The translations under genes and the position numbers were made by a program. Below are positions 1 through 7,517 of a DNA stretch of 64,000 nucleotides, piece after piece. Within the stretch, counting starts at the first letter, position 1. Every line of letters begins with the position of its first letter. The notes beneath the pieces were generated by a model. It searched no databases. It saw nothing but the letters and a program-made list of their open reading frames with translations, and had not been told where the DNA came from. This DNA comes from Defluviitalea saccharophila (GTDB lineage: Bacteria > Bacillota > Clostridia > Lachnospirales > Defluviitaleaceae), in NCBI RefSeq assembly GCF_038396635.1, contig NZ_CP121687.1, positions 1,240,001 to 1,304,000 of the forward strand. Direction: 5' to 3'.

Positions 1-517
1 TTTCACCTTCGACATTGAGCTTGTCTATAATACTTCCCCATGTGTCTGTATTGACAACATCTATAACGAGCTCATATTCTTTCTTATCTCCCTGCCAGGA
101 TTCATCCACTTGATTTCCGATTTTAAAGCCTAGTTTACCTGCAGCTTTAAGCTGAACATTCTTAAATTTAATCTTGCTTTTACGATAATTAGGAATATAT
201 TCTTCATATTTAAAAACCTCATTGGATAAAAGCGTAATGCTTCTGGCATTGCTCATAATGGGCGTTTGATTTTGCTCTGCCAGATTTTGCTTCTCATAGG
301 TATGGCCATATAATGATTTCGTTATTATAGGTCCTATACAAGACATAATAATCAAAACAATTAAAACGAAAAATGAGACCATCGCCACTTTGTTGTTTTT
401 TAATCTTCTAAAGGCATCTTTCCAATAGGACAAACTTGGTCTTTTAATTTCTCCTGCGGCTTTTAAATTTTTGCCTACATGAGTAAAATCACTTGGGTCT
501 AATTTCATATTGGTCAT
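1..517 (-). CDS. oppC: oligopeptide ABC transporter permease OppC (5' part, runs off the left edge)
   Basis: Inner-membrane permease of a peptide importer, partner of OppB. The visible part encodes about 172 residues from an ATG at 517, preceded by GGGAGGAAAATAG. It starts MTNMKLDPSDF and has a cytoplasmic stretch, then one hydrophobic segment (about residues 48-70, VAMVSFFVLIVLIIM), then an extracytoplasmic region with K-rich beta-like sequence. This is the layout of the OppC N-terminal domain (OppC_N). The stop of oppB lies directly upstream (518-520), so the two are translationally close. The permease core would lie to the left of the window. Confidence 0.85.
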   Translation of the reverse strand, partial: MTNMKLDPSDFTHVGKNLKAAGEIKRPSLSYWKDAFRRLKNNKVAMVSFFVLIVLIIMSCIGPIITKSLYGHTYEKQNLAEQNQTPIMSNARSITLLSNEVFKYEEYIPNYRKSKIKFKNVQLKAAGKLGFKIGNQVDESWQGDKKEYELVIDVVNTDTWGSIIDKLNVEGE

Positions 518-1447
518 CTATTTTCCTCCCTTCCCTGCAATTTTAAGTCTGGGATCTATTAAGCCGTAAATAATGTCTACCACTAAAATTGAAAGGATAA
601 TCAAGGCGGCATAAAAAATGGTAATACCCATAATCATAGGATAATCCTGCTCCGTAATTGTAGAAACGAAATATTCACCCAGTCCAGCTACAGCGAAAAT
701 CTTTTCAACGACAATGGAGCCTGTAATGAGCGCTGCAAACAATGGACCTAATACGGTAATAACGGGCATAATGGCATTTCTTAGTACATGCTTCCATACA
801 ATTTGAAATTTTGCTAGCCCCTTGGATTTTGCAGTACTAATATAATCCTGTCCAAGCACTTCCAAGGTGGTTGTTCGCATTAATCTTGAAATGGTAGCCA
901 ATGAACTTAGTGCCAGGGTAATAGACGGTAAAATCAGTGACCATTGTGTTTTATCTACGGTTACAGGGAACCATCCTAACTGGACACCAAAAAAATATGC
1001 CAGTATCGGTCCTAAAATAATGGAGGGTATGGATACACCGATGATTGCAATAATAATGGATAAATAGTCCAAAATCTTTTGATGATTAAGGGCTGCAATG
1101 ATTCCCAAAAACACACCAAAGGCCACAGCAATAATCAGAGCTCTCCATCCTAAAGCAAAGGATTTCGGAAAACTTTGTTTGATCATATCCGTTACAGAGC
1201 GTCCCGGATATTTGATAGACGTTCCCAAATCTCCTTTTGCAATATTTTTCATATAGATGATGTATTGCTCGGAAAGAGGCTTATCTAATCCATATTTTAC
1301 TCTTAGGGCTTGTTTCACTTCCGGCTTTAATTTTGGATCGGTAAATGGGTCATTAGGAAGGGCATGCATTAAGAAAAACGTCAGTGTTGCAATAACCCAA
1401 AGCGTTCCCAGCGCCATTAAAAGCCGTTTTAAAATATACTTCAGCAC
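518..1447 (-). CDS. oppB: oligopeptide ABC transporter permease OppB
   Basis: A 309-residue permease with six predicted membrane segments. The start MLKYILKRLLMALGTLWVIATLTF is the classic OppB/DppB N-terminus. The binding-protein-dependent transport signature with the EAA-type cytoplasmic loop is at about residues 200-235 (STAKSKGLAKFQIVWKHVLRNA, read in parts). The C-terminus DIIYGLIDPRLK is also typical of the family. With OppC it forms the channel through which the peptide delivered by OppA is moved. It sits between oppA (about 100 nt upstream, with a hairpin in the gap) and oppC. ATPase genes oppD and oppF would be expected left of the window. Confidence 0.93.
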   Translation of the reverse strand: MLKYILKRLLMALGTLWVIATLTFFLMHALPNDPFTDPKLKPEVKQALRVKYGLDKPLSEQYIIYMKNIAKGDLGTSIKYPGRSVTDMIKQSFPKSFALGWRALIIAVAFGVFLGIIAALNHQKILDYLSIIIAIIGVSIPSIILGPILAYFFGVQLGWFPVTVDKTQWSLILPSITLALSSLATISRLMRTTTLEVLGQDYISTAKSKGLAKFQIVWKHVLRNAIMPVITVLGPLFAALITGSIVVEKIFAVAGLGEYFVSTITEQDYPMIMGITIFYAALIILSILVVDIIYGLIDPRLKIAGKGGK

Positions 1448-1481
1448 ACAAGTAACCTCCTATCTTTGTTTTTTGATATTA

Positions 1482-1515
1482 AGAGAGGTATATGTATATG
1501 CACATATACCTCTCT
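1482..1515 (-). terminator. oppA-oppB intergenic stem-loop
   Basis: Perfect 14-bp inverted repeat (1482-1495 with 1502-1515, AGAGAGGTATATGT and its complement) with a 6-nt loop, between oppA and oppB. No clear U-tract follows on the minus strand, so it is more likely an mRNA-stabilising or partially terminating hairpin than a strong terminator. It would let the binding protein be made in excess over the permeases. Confidence 0.6.
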
Positions 1516-1548
1516 CTTTATAAGTGTTTTTAATCAGAGCTCAACTTA

Positions 1549-3384
1549 TTATTTCTTTTCTGCATTTTTTGCATTCATGTCGATATTTGACCAATAGAAG
1601 TCAACTGTTGCTCCTACCCCTCTGATCACAACACCATTAATATAATTTTTGAATGTGAAATGAACATTTCTATAATACATTGGTGCTATAACAGCATCTT
1701 CAGTAAGAATTTTTTCTGCATCATACAGATATTGAATACGTGTTGCTGCATCTTTTTCTTTTTTGGCTGCCTGAATGAGTTTATCGTATTCAGGATTATT
1801 GTATTTTCCGTTATTGTTTGGATTTACAGATTCAAACAATTCTAAGAAAGTCATCGCATCAGGATAGTCAGGGCCCCATCCGGAAGCACTCATTCCAAAA
1901 TCGCCGTTTTGAAGTCTCGTTAATCTTTCTGCCCATGGAAGCGGAACAAGATTTACGTTGATTCCGATTTCTTTCCAGTCAGCTTGGAATTTTTCAGCAA
2001 CTTTTTGGTCAATATCTCCGTCACCGATGAGTAAGTCAAGGGTTGGAAGTTCGGACATTCCTAATTCTTTAAGACCTGCTGCTAAATATTCTTTTGCTTT
2101 ATCCTTAGCATTGTCTGAATAGAGTTCCATTCCATTTTCTTCACGGAAAGTCTTTTCAAGCCCAGGGAATGCTTCTGGAACAATCGCTAATGCAGGACGA
2201 TCTCCAATATTGATTTTTTCAACAAAAGAAGTTCTATCCATCGCATACATTAATGCTTTACGGATATTTGCATTTTGTGTAATCGGATTATCAAAGTGGT
2301 TAAAGTCAATATAGAAAATACTGAAGTCGGAGCGGTTGATCATTGGCTGAAGATTTAATTGATCCAATGTCGCCACGTCTTCAAAATCCGGCACGTCTTT
2401 TGATTGAATTGCAGAACCGTCTAAAGCTCCGGTTTTTAACAAGTTGGTTCTTGTTTCTACGTCGTTTACTATTTTCATATTGATTACATCAAAACTAATA
2501 TTATCTTTATTCCAGTAATTTTCGTTTTTAACTAATTTAAAGTAATCTTTATGAGCCCATTCTGCAACTTTCCAAGGTCCGTTAGCAAGAAGTCCTTCTG
2601 CTTCGATACCATATTTATTTGCTGCACTTTGTTTATTATAAAATGCTTCTTTAACAGGAGCATATACTGCAAAGGCAGTTAAGTTAGGGAAATATGGTGC
2701 TGGAACTGCAACTGTAACGGCAATTGTATTTCCTTCTGCAACTGCTTTTACATTGCTCCAAAGTTCATCTTTTTTAGCTTGGAATGCGCTTAATTCTTCT
2801 TCTGTCATAGCTTCTAAGCGAGCAGCTTGCTCTTCTTCACCAAGCTTTGCAAAGTTAGCATCTTTTTCTGCTAAGAAAGCTGCTTTATCGTATGCCGCAT
2901 AATCAGCAGCCCCTTCGATATAATCAGCAATTAAGAAGCTGTATGCTCCGGATGTATCTATTGCCAATCTCCATGCGAAGAAGAAATCATTCGCTGTAAT
3001 TGGAGTTCCATCAGCCCATTTTGCATCGTCACGAAGTTCAAAAGTATAAGTGTTCGTTGCTTCGTCATAGGTATATCCTTTAGCAACCCCTGGTTCAAGA
3101 GAAGAGTCATCTTTACCAAATCTCATTAAACCTTCCATAAACATATTTTCAACCTGTATGTCCGGTTGTCCCCACATTTGTTGAGGGTCTAAAGTTTGAG
3201 GTTCTGAAGATAAATAGTAGTCTAATATCTTCTCACCCTCATAATCGGATGCACCGTTTTGTTCTGTTTGCTGACCTGCTTCACCAACTGTTTGTGTTTC
3301 GTCCTTCTTGCCACAGGCTGTTAATGCAACACCAAGAACTATAACAACAGCTAAGAGCATAGCCCATTGTTTTTTTAATTTCAT
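1549..3384 (-). CDS. oppA: oligopeptide-binding lipoprotein OppA
   Basis: A 611-residue solute-binding protein of the SBP_bac_5 family, anchored outside the membrane as a lipoprotein. The signal peptide ends in a lipobox LTAC at residues 21-24 (MKLKKQWAMLLAVV...ALTAC-GKK). The body has typical features: YLSSEPQTLDPQ near residue 57, then FMEGLMRFG, ADGTPITANDFFFAWR and GPWKVAEW. Length is a little above the usual 540-560 because of an Ala/Glu-rich helical insertion at about residues 165-210. First gene of the oppABC operon, with its own promoter at 3440-3468. Confidence 0.93.
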   Translation of the reverse strand: MKLKKQWAMLLAVVIVLGVALTACGKKDETQTVGEAGQQTEQNGASDYEGEKILDYYLSSEPQTLDPQQMWGQPDIQVENMFMEGLMRFGKDDSSLEPGVAKGYTYDEATNTYTFELRDDAKWADGTPITANDFFFAWRLAIDTSGAYSFLIADYIEGAADYAAYDKAAFLAEKDANFAKLGEEEQAARLEAMTEEELSAFQAKKDELWSNVKAVAEGNTIAVTVAVPAPYFPNLTAFAVYAPVKEAFYNKQSAANKYGIEAEGLLANGPWKVAEWAHKDYFKLVKNENYWNKDNISFDVINMKIVNDVETRTNLLKTGALDGSAIQSKDVPDFEDVATLDQLNLQPMINRSDFSIFYIDFNHFDNPITQNANIRKALMYAMDRTSFVEKINIGDRPALAIVPEAFPGLEKTFREENGMELYSDNAKDKAKEYLAAGLKELGMSELPTLDLLIGDGDIDQKVAEKFQADWKEIGINVNLVPLPWAERLTRLQNGDFGMSASGWGPDYPDAMTFLELFESVNPNNNGKYNNPEYDKLIQAAKKEKDAATRIQYLYDAEKILTEDAVIAPMYYRNVHFTFKNYINGVVIRGVGATVDFYWSNIDMNAKNAEKK

Positions 3385-3439
3385 TGAATAGCCTCCTTAG
3401 ATATTTTAATTATAATATTAAGCAATTAAAAACATAAAT

Positions 3440-3468
3440 AGTATAGCACCAAAACTTTTGTTTTGCAA
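3440..3468 (-). promoter_or_regulatory. oppA promoter (sigma-A type)
   Basis: On the minus strand TTGCAA (3463-3468), a 17-nt spacer and TATACT (3440-3445). The ribosome site AAGGAGGC lies just ahead of the oppA ATG. Confidence 0.6.
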
Positions 3469-3492
3469 TTTAATTATTCTAATTTGCAATTA

Positions 3493-3577
3493 TTGACACA
3501 TCATTTGGCTGCTCTATAAGGTTAAAATTAATTTTTTTAATGCTTTGAAAAAGCTCAAATTTACAATATAATATAAT
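3493..3577 (+). promoter_or_regulatory. candidate promoters for the CYTH gene
   Basis: Two overlapping candidates read rightwards. The upstream one is TTGACA (3493-3498), 16 nt, TATAAG (3515-3520). The downstream one is TTGAAA (3545-3550), 16 nt, TATAAT (3567-3572). The region is divergent from oppA. Confidence 0.5.
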
Positions 3578-3616
3578 TAAGAGCTTATATATAATACTTA
3601 GAAAAGAGGTAATGAG

Positions 3617-4072
3617 ATGGAAATAGAAAGAAAATTTTTAGTGCATGAGCTGCCTGAAAATCTCGACAAATTTGAAAAAAGAGAGATTGTGCAAGGGTAT
3701 ATTTCAATTGATCCAACGATTAGATTAAGAAAAAGCAATGATGAGTATTATCTGACATTTAAGAGTAAAGGACATCTTAAAAGAGAAGAAATGGAGTTTC
3801 CTCTGACCAGAGAACAGTTTGAAAATCTTTGGCCAAAGGTGGATTCCTCTACAATTTATAAAACCCGATATAATATTCCTTTAGAAAATAATCTGATTGC
3901 CGAATTGGATGTATATCATGAAAATCTGGAAGGCTTGCTGACTGTTGAAGTGGAATTTGTTTCAGAAAAGGATTCAGAAAAGTTCATTCCTCCCCATTGG
4001 TTTGGAAAAGATGTGACCCATGACAGCAGATACAAAAACAGTAATATTGCAGTGTATGGAATCCCGAAATAA
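3617..4072 (+). CDS. CYTH domain (triphosphate tunnel metalloenzyme) protein
   Basis: A 151-residue CYTH-superfamily protein. The diagnostic ExExK motif is the N-terminus itself (MEIERKFLV). Basic and acidic residues on alternating strands line the tunnel: RLRKS (about 36-40), LTFKSKG (47-53), KREEMEFPL (56-64), ELDVYHENLEGLLTVEVEF (about 96-114). Bacterial members hydrolyse inorganic tripolyphosphate or nucleoside triphosphates; the exact substrate cannot be read from sequence. It is a monocistronic gene with ribosome site AAAAGAGG, followed by several hairpins and a bidirectional terminator shared with the tRNA operon. Confidence 0.88.
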   Translation: MEIERKFLVHELPENLDKFEKREIVQGYISIDPTIRLRKSNDEYYLTFKSKGHLKREEMEFPLTREQFENLWPKVDSSTIYKTRYNIPLENNLIAELDVYHENLEGLLTVEVEFVSEKDSEKFIPPHWFGKDVTHDSRYKNSNIAVYGIPK

Positions 4073-4075
4073 GAA

Positions 4076-4166
4076 AGAGTTTCGCAAGCGAAACTCTCGC
4101 GCCGAGCGCAGTCGGCAAAGCCGACAAGATACACTATGCGCGAGTGTGCATTTTGCCCGAAGGGCT
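4076..4166. repeat. hairpin-rich intergenic repeat module
   Basis: Directly after the CYTH stop lie hairpins AGAGTTTCGC-AAGCGAAACTCT (about 4077-4098) and GTCGGC-AAA-GCCGAC (about 4109-4123). The flank GAAATAAGAAAG...GTTT...GCAAGC is shared with the stretch around 7433-7483, beside another copy of the CATAGGAAAT palindrome. It looks like part of a small composite REP-like element. Confidence 0.5.
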
Positions 4167-4208
4167 ATTTTTACATAGGAAATACGGAAGAATTTCCTAT
4201 GTAAAAAT
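4167..4208. repeat. dispersed palindromic repeat, copy 1
   Basis: Perfect 17-bp inverted repeat: ATTTTTACATAGGAAAT at 4167-4183 and its complement at 4192-4208. The core CATAGGAAAT...ATTTCCTATG recurs at about 7372-7407, 31079-31115 and, degenerate and inverted, 47005-47035. Confidence 0.75.
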
Positions 4209-4209
4209 A

Positions 4210-4240
4210 AAAACCATGACAAAAGTCATGGTTTTTATTT
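4210..4240. terminator. bidirectional terminator between the CYTH gene and the tRNA operon
   Basis: Stem AAAACCATGAC (4210-4220), loop AAAA, stem GTCATGGTTTT (4225-4235), flanked by A-runs on the left and T-runs on the right. It works in both directions. Confidence 0.85.
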
Positions 4241-4245
4241 TGAAA

Positions 4246-4326
4246 TGCGGATGAAGGGAGTCGAACCCCCACGCCAAAGGCGCTAGATCCTAAGTCTAGT
4301 GCGTCTGCCAATTCCGCCACATCCGC
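4246..4326 (-). tRNA. tRNA-Leu (anticodon TAG)
   Basis: Acceptor GCGGATG pairs with CATCCGC. The anticodon stem CTAGA/TCTAG encloses the loop CTTAGGA (TAG). A variable arm and T-loop GTTCGA are present. No CCA is encoded. Last gene of the seven-tRNA operon. Confidence 0.96.
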
Positions 4327-4355
4327 ATATGATATTCAATTTCTAATAAAAGCTA

Positions 4356-4428
4356 TGAGCTACCCGGGACTCGAACCCGGGACACCTGGATTAAAAGTCC
4401 AGTGCTCTACCGGCTGAGCTAGTAGCCC
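4356..4428 (-). tRNA. tRNA-Lys (anticodon TTT)
   Basis: Acceptor GGGCTAC pairs with GTAGCTC, discriminator A. Anticodon loop CTTTTAA (TTT) and T-loop GTTCGAG are present. The 3' CCA is not encoded. Confidence 0.97.
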
Positions 4429-4435
4429 ATAAAAA

Positions 4436-4510
4436 TGGCTGGGTAGGAAGGATTCGAACCTTCGCATGCAGGAGTCAAAGTCCTGTGCCTTACCGCTTGG
4501 CGACTACCCA
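4436..4510 (-). tRNA. tRNA-Gln (anticodon TTG)
   Basis: Begins TGGGTAG and ends CTACCCA-GCCA with encoded CCA. Anticodon stem CAGGA/TCCTG with loop CTTTGAC (TTG). T-loop GTTCGAA. Confidence 0.97.
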
Positions 4511-4522
4511 ACATTGCTTAAG

Positions 4523-4597
<75 letters not shown>

Positions 4598-4619
4598 ATA
4601 ATCATCCTCTATAAAAAGA

Positions 4620-4696
4620 TGGCGTGCCTGCAGGGATTCGAACCCCGGACACGTGGCTTAGAAGGCCACTGCTCTATCCTGCTGAGCTACAGGCAC
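4620..4696 (-). tRNA. tRNA-Arg (anticodon TCT)
   Basis: Acceptor GTGCCTG pairs with CAGGCAC, followed by GCCA (CCA encoded). Anticodon stem GTGGC/GCCAC with loop CTTCTAA (TCT). Confidence 0.97.
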
Positions 4697-4702
4697 ATAT
4701 CA

Positions 4703-4776
4703 TGGAGCGGGTGATGGGAATCGAACCCACGTATCCAGCTTGGAAGGCTGGTGTTCTACCATTGAACTACACCCGC
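4703..4776 (-). tRNA. tRNA-Gly (anticodon TCC)
   Basis: Acceptor GCGGGTG pairs with CACCCGC, then TCCA (CCA encoded). Anticodon stem CCAGC/GCTGG with loop CTTCCAA (TCC). Confidence 0.97.
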
Positions 4777-4779
4777 AAG

Positions 4780-4857
4780 TGGTCGGGGTGACAGGATTCG
4801 AACCTGCGACCTCTTGATCCCAAATCAAGCGCTCTAGCCAAGCTGAGCCACACCCCG
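4780..4857 (-). tRNA. tRNA-Pro (anticodon TGG)
   Basis: Acceptor CGGGGTG pairs with CACCCCG, then ACCA (CCA encoded). Anticodon stem CTTGA/TCAAG with loop TTTGGGA (TGG). First gene of the tRNA operon. Confidence 0.97.
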
Positions 4858-4874
4858 CGGCACCGACAACGATT

Positions 4875-4903
4875 ATTATATATGATTCACTTTTATTCGT
4901 CAA
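4875..4903 (-). promoter_or_regulatory. tRNA operon promoter
   Basis: Near-consensus on the minus strand: TTGACG (4898-4903), exactly 17 nt, TATAAT (4875-4880). Transcription would start about 10 nt before the tRNA-Pro gene, as for strong stable-RNA promoters. Confidence 0.85.
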
Positions 4904-4921
4904 TACTTTTTTTAAAATTTT

Positions 4922-5437
4922 TTAGATGATATTTAATCTGTTGATTTCACCGTTTTTTCCTAAAGTCATAATGGCAGGTTCCATCCTGCCATCCTGATCG
5001 ATGTCCAGTATGCCAAAGGTGGGAGTGATCGTTCCCCTTGGCTGGCTGATACTTCCCGGATTCAAGAGAAGGACGCTTCCGTAATATTCAATGAGAGGTA
5101 TATGGGTATGTCCGAAAAGTACCGCATCAACCTCCTTCTCTTCTCCGTAATAGCTTATTCTGTCATATCCCCATTTAACATTCTGTTTATGACCATGAGT
5201 AAGCAGTATTTTCCTTCCGCAGACATGAATAATCTTTTCCTTTGGAGATGAACTAAAATCACAATTTCCTGCAACATAATGAAGAGGAATGTCAGGAAAC
5301 TCTTTGCCAAGCTGTACAGCATCAAAATCGTGATCTCCTAAATGAACGATCATATCCATTCTGTCTTTAATCCTTTGAATGACTGTTCTTGCATAATGAA
5401 GTGAATGATGGGTATCGCTTAAAATCAAAAGCTTCAT
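4922..5437 (-). CDS. YfcE/MJ0936-family metallophosphoesterase
   Basis: A 171-residue calcineurin-like phosphoesterase. Metal-ligand motifs appear in order: SDTHHS (residues 7-12), LGDHD (33-37), GNCD (57-60), LTHGH (79-83) and GHTH (109-112). Its length is normal for the YfcE family, which hydrolyses phosphodiesters with Mn2+; the physiological substrate is unknown. Its ATG touches the stop of rdgB, so it is the last gene of the GerMN-rph-rdgB operon. Confidence 0.9.
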   Translation of the reverse strand: MKLLILSDTHHSLHYARTVIQRIKDRMDMIVHLGDHDFDAVQLGKEFPDIPLHYVAGNCDFSSSPKEKIIHVCGRKILLTHGHKQNVKWGYDRISYYGEEKEVDAVLFGHTHIPLIEYYGSVLLLNPGSISQPRGTITPTFGILDIDQDGRMEPAIMTLGKNGEINRLNII

Positions 5438-6043
5438 TTATTCTATTTCCCCCAGTCGCATTTTTAGCTCACTTTTCATTTTCTCTAATGCCTTTCCCCT
5501 GTGACTGATCTGATTTTTTAAATCCCTTGGCATCTGGGCTGTTGTCATATCGTATTCTGGAACATAGAAAATAGGATCATATCCAAAACCGTTTTCCCCT
5601 TTTATTTCATATCCTATGCGTCCTTCTATGACTCCCCTTGCAGTGATGATCTCTCCATCAGGAAATCCTGCTGCAATGACACAGACGAATCTTGCAGTTC
5701 TCTTCTCATCGGGAACCCCTGATAGCATATCTAAAATCTTTTTATTTTTGATATCATAAGGAGTATTTTCTCCTTCAAATCGAGCAGAATGAACCCCCGG
5801 CGCTTTATTGAGAAAATCAATCTCAAGGCCTGAGTCATCTGCCATAACGATGTCATTGGTAATTTTCATAATCTCTTTAACTTTAATAATGGCATTTTCC
5901 TCAAAGGTAGTTCCGTCCTCTACAATATCAACATCAATGCCTGCTTCTTCCATAGATACAACTTCCACATTGAGATCCTTCATAATTTCATTAATTTCTG
6001 CGATTTTTCCTTTGTTCTTTGTTGCAAATATAATTCTTTTCAT
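5438..6043 (-). CDS. rdgB: XTP/dITP pyrophosphatase (RdgB/HAM1)
   Basis: A 201-residue house-cleaning nucleotidase that converts XTP, ITP and dITP to monophosphates, keeping deaminated purines out of nucleic acids. Family motifs: the N-terminal [11 protein letters not shown] (residues 7-17), MADDSGLEI (about 68-76, metal-binding Asp), [11 protein letters not shown] (about 150-160) and [10 protein letters not shown] near the C-terminus. Its start overlaps the rph stop by 4 nt, a pairing often seen in Firmicutes. Confidence 0.95.
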   Translation of the reverse strand: MKRIIFATKNKGKIAEINEIMKDLNVEVVSMEEAGIDVDIVEDGTTFEENAIIKVKEIMKITNDIVMADDSGLEIDFLNKAPGVHSARFEGENTPYDIKNKKILDMLSGVPDEKRTARFVCVIAAGFPDGEIITARGVIEGRIGYEIKGENGFGYDPIFYVPEYDMTTAQMPRDLKNQISHRGKALEKMKSELKMRLGEIE

Positions 6044-6789
6044 TGATTACTTCCCCCGATAAGATCAGCAATTTCTCCCAGTGCTTCTTTTTGTTTTTCA
6101 ATGAGTTCTCTGGTGCCTTTACTGCCTAATTGAAGTAAGTTGTTGAACATTTCAAAGGAAAAAGGATATTTTTCTCCTGTTCCTTGTACTTCTATATATT
6201 CCCCTTGATCCGTCATGACGATATTCATATCTACTTCCGCACGACTATCTTCTTCATAGCATAAATCTAATAAAGGTGTTCCTTCCACAACCCCTACACT
6301 AATGGCAGAAACAAAATTTTTAATGGGCATCTCCTTAATTATTTCTTTTTGTAAAAGGTTATTACAAGCATCTGCCAAAGCAACAAAGCTTCCTGTAATA
6401 GAAGCTGTTCTGGTCCCTCCATCTGCCTGTATGACATCACAATCCAACGTGATGGTCCTTTCTCCTAATGCCTTAAAATCTACTACAGAACGCAGAGCTC
6501 GTCCGATCAGTCTTTGGATCTCTACGGAACGACTGTTCATCTTCAGCTTATTAATATCTCTTTGATTTCTTGTTTCTGTTGCTCTGGGAAGCATTGAATA
6601 TTCTGCAGTAATCCAGCCTTCTCCGGTTCCTTTTTTAAAAGGCGGCACTCTGTCCTCCACACTGGCATTACAGATTACTTTTGTTTCTCCCATCTCTATA
6701 AGTACAGATCCTTCCGGATATTTGATATAGTTACGGGTAATTTTTACAGGTCTGATCATCCCGTGTTCTCTTTTGTCAACTCTCTCCAT
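6040..6789 (-). CDS. rph: ribonuclease PH
   Basis: A 249-residue phosphorolytic 3'-5' exoribonuclease that trims tRNA 3' ends. Motifs: [14 protein letters not shown] (about residues 58-71), [14 protein letters not shown] (87-100), [18 protein letters not shown] (about 114-131), [11 protein letters not shown] (about 196-206). Ribosome site AAAGGATG precedes the ATG at 6789. The gene overlaps the end of the GerMN gene by 34 nt. Several local tRNA genes lack an encoded CCA, so 3' maturation enzymes are needed. Confidence 0.95.
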   Translation of the reverse strand: MERVDKREHGMIRPVKITRNYIKYPEGSVLIEMGETKVICNASVEDRVPPFKKGTGEGWITAEYSMLPRATETRNQRDINKLKMNSRSVEIQRLIGRALRSVVDFKALGERTITLDCDVIQADGGTRTASITGSFVALADACNNLLQKEIIKEMPIKNFVSAISVGVVEGTPLLDLCYEEDSRAEVDMNIVMTDQGEYIEVQGTGEKYPFSFEMFNNLLQLGSKGTRELIEKQKEALGEIADLIGGSNQ

Positions 6790-7211
6790 TCACTTTTCAT
6801 CCTTTCTTCTAGCCAAACCTCTTTTTTGTATCCATCTATTATAGTTCCCTCAGGAAGATAATCTTTTCGTCCTTCAATCAATACAGTAATACTTTCTACC
6901 TCTGGAATGGAAAACCCCGTGGATAAAATTTTGTATACAATCCACTGCTCTGTTGCTGTTCCGCCATAATTTTTTATGTCTTCTGAGAAGTTTAAAATCA
7001 AATGATGATTTTCAAAAGAATAATGAATGAGTTTTGTTCCTTCCGGAATAAGATTACCTTCTCTAGAAGTATCTCCTAAAAGTGCTTCAAATAATTCTTC
7101 CACTTTTTTTTCTTTTACAGTCGGATTGGATAAACTCTGCTGTGAAAATGCCGGCGAAACAAACATTAAGCCCATAAATAGCAAAATAAAAAAATATGTT
7201 GATCCATTCAT
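6756..7211 (-). CDS. GerMN-domain lipoprotein-like or secreted protein
   Basis: A 151-residue exported protein. Signal peptide [17 protein letters not shown].. ends about residue 25 (PAFSQQ). The rest (about 40-150) is a GerMN-type domain: [36 protein letters not shown] and [18 protein letters not shown] are hallmark stretches. In Bacillus and clostridia such domains occur in GerM, linked to sporulation and germination. I chose the ATG at 7211 because AAGGAGGT lies just upstream and the promoter (7237-7265) overlaps any longer reading. First gene of the operon with rph. Confidence 0.8.
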   Translation of the reverse strand: MNGSTYFFILLFMGLMFVSPAFSQQSLSNPTVKEKKVEELFEALLGDTSREGNLIPEGTKLIHYSFENHHLILNFSEDIKNYGGTATEQWIVYKILSTGFSIPEVESITVLIEGRKDYLPEGTIIDGYKKEVWLEERMKSEWRELTKENTG

Positions 7212-7236
7212 TGTACCTACCTCCTTATTATTTTCC

Positions 7237-7265
7237 ATTTTATACCATAAAGAAGGTAAGTACAA
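7237..7265 (-). promoter_or_regulatory. promoter of the GerMN-rph-rdgB-yfcE operon
   Basis: Minus strand TTGTAC (7260-7265), 17 nt, TAAAAT (7237-7242). The start would be near 7230, giving a short leader with the ribosome site AAGGAGGT. Confidence 0.55.
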
Positions 7266-7371
7266 GCTGTTTTGGTTGTGCCTTTTCTACATAATACTAT
7301 ACTATCATATTTTTTACCAAATTTGAATTTCATTTTTAGAAAATTATAGACATGTTTTTTAGAGGGCTTTT

Positions 7372-7407
7372 TATTACATAGGGAATCCGGCGGAATTTCC
7401 TATGCAA
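7372..7407. repeat. dispersed palindromic repeat, copy 2
   Basis: TTACATAGGGAAT (about 7374-7386) against ATTTCCTATGCAA (about 7394-7406), with one mismatch in the stem. It is preceded by AGAGGGCTTTTTAT, resembling the GAAGGGCTATTTTT ahead of copy 1. The adjoining inverted repeat AAATAAGAAAGTT/AACTTTCTTATTT (about 7436-7482) is a second module also related to the copy 1 flank. Confidence 0.65.
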
Positions 7408-7483
7408 CAAGAAAGCGACTACGTCGCACTTGTGAAATAAGAAAGTTTGGTCCCTTGCAAGCAAGACGAACTTTCTTATTTCA

Positions 7484-7517
7484 TAAAAAACAGGGTGCCG
7501 TAAACGGCTACCCTGTT
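7484..7517 (-). terminator. rho-independent terminator of the amidase gene
   Basis: Stem AACAGGGTAGCCG with CGGCACCCTGTT around a TTTA loop (7489-7517), followed on the minus strand by a T-run (7484-7490). The stem overlaps the amidase stop codon (7516-7518). Confidence 0.9.

Noticed and set aside
4700-4903. 67-codon reading frame across the tRNA-Gly and tRNA-Pro genes
   Set aside because: It lies entirely over two clear tRNA genes; no ribosome site.
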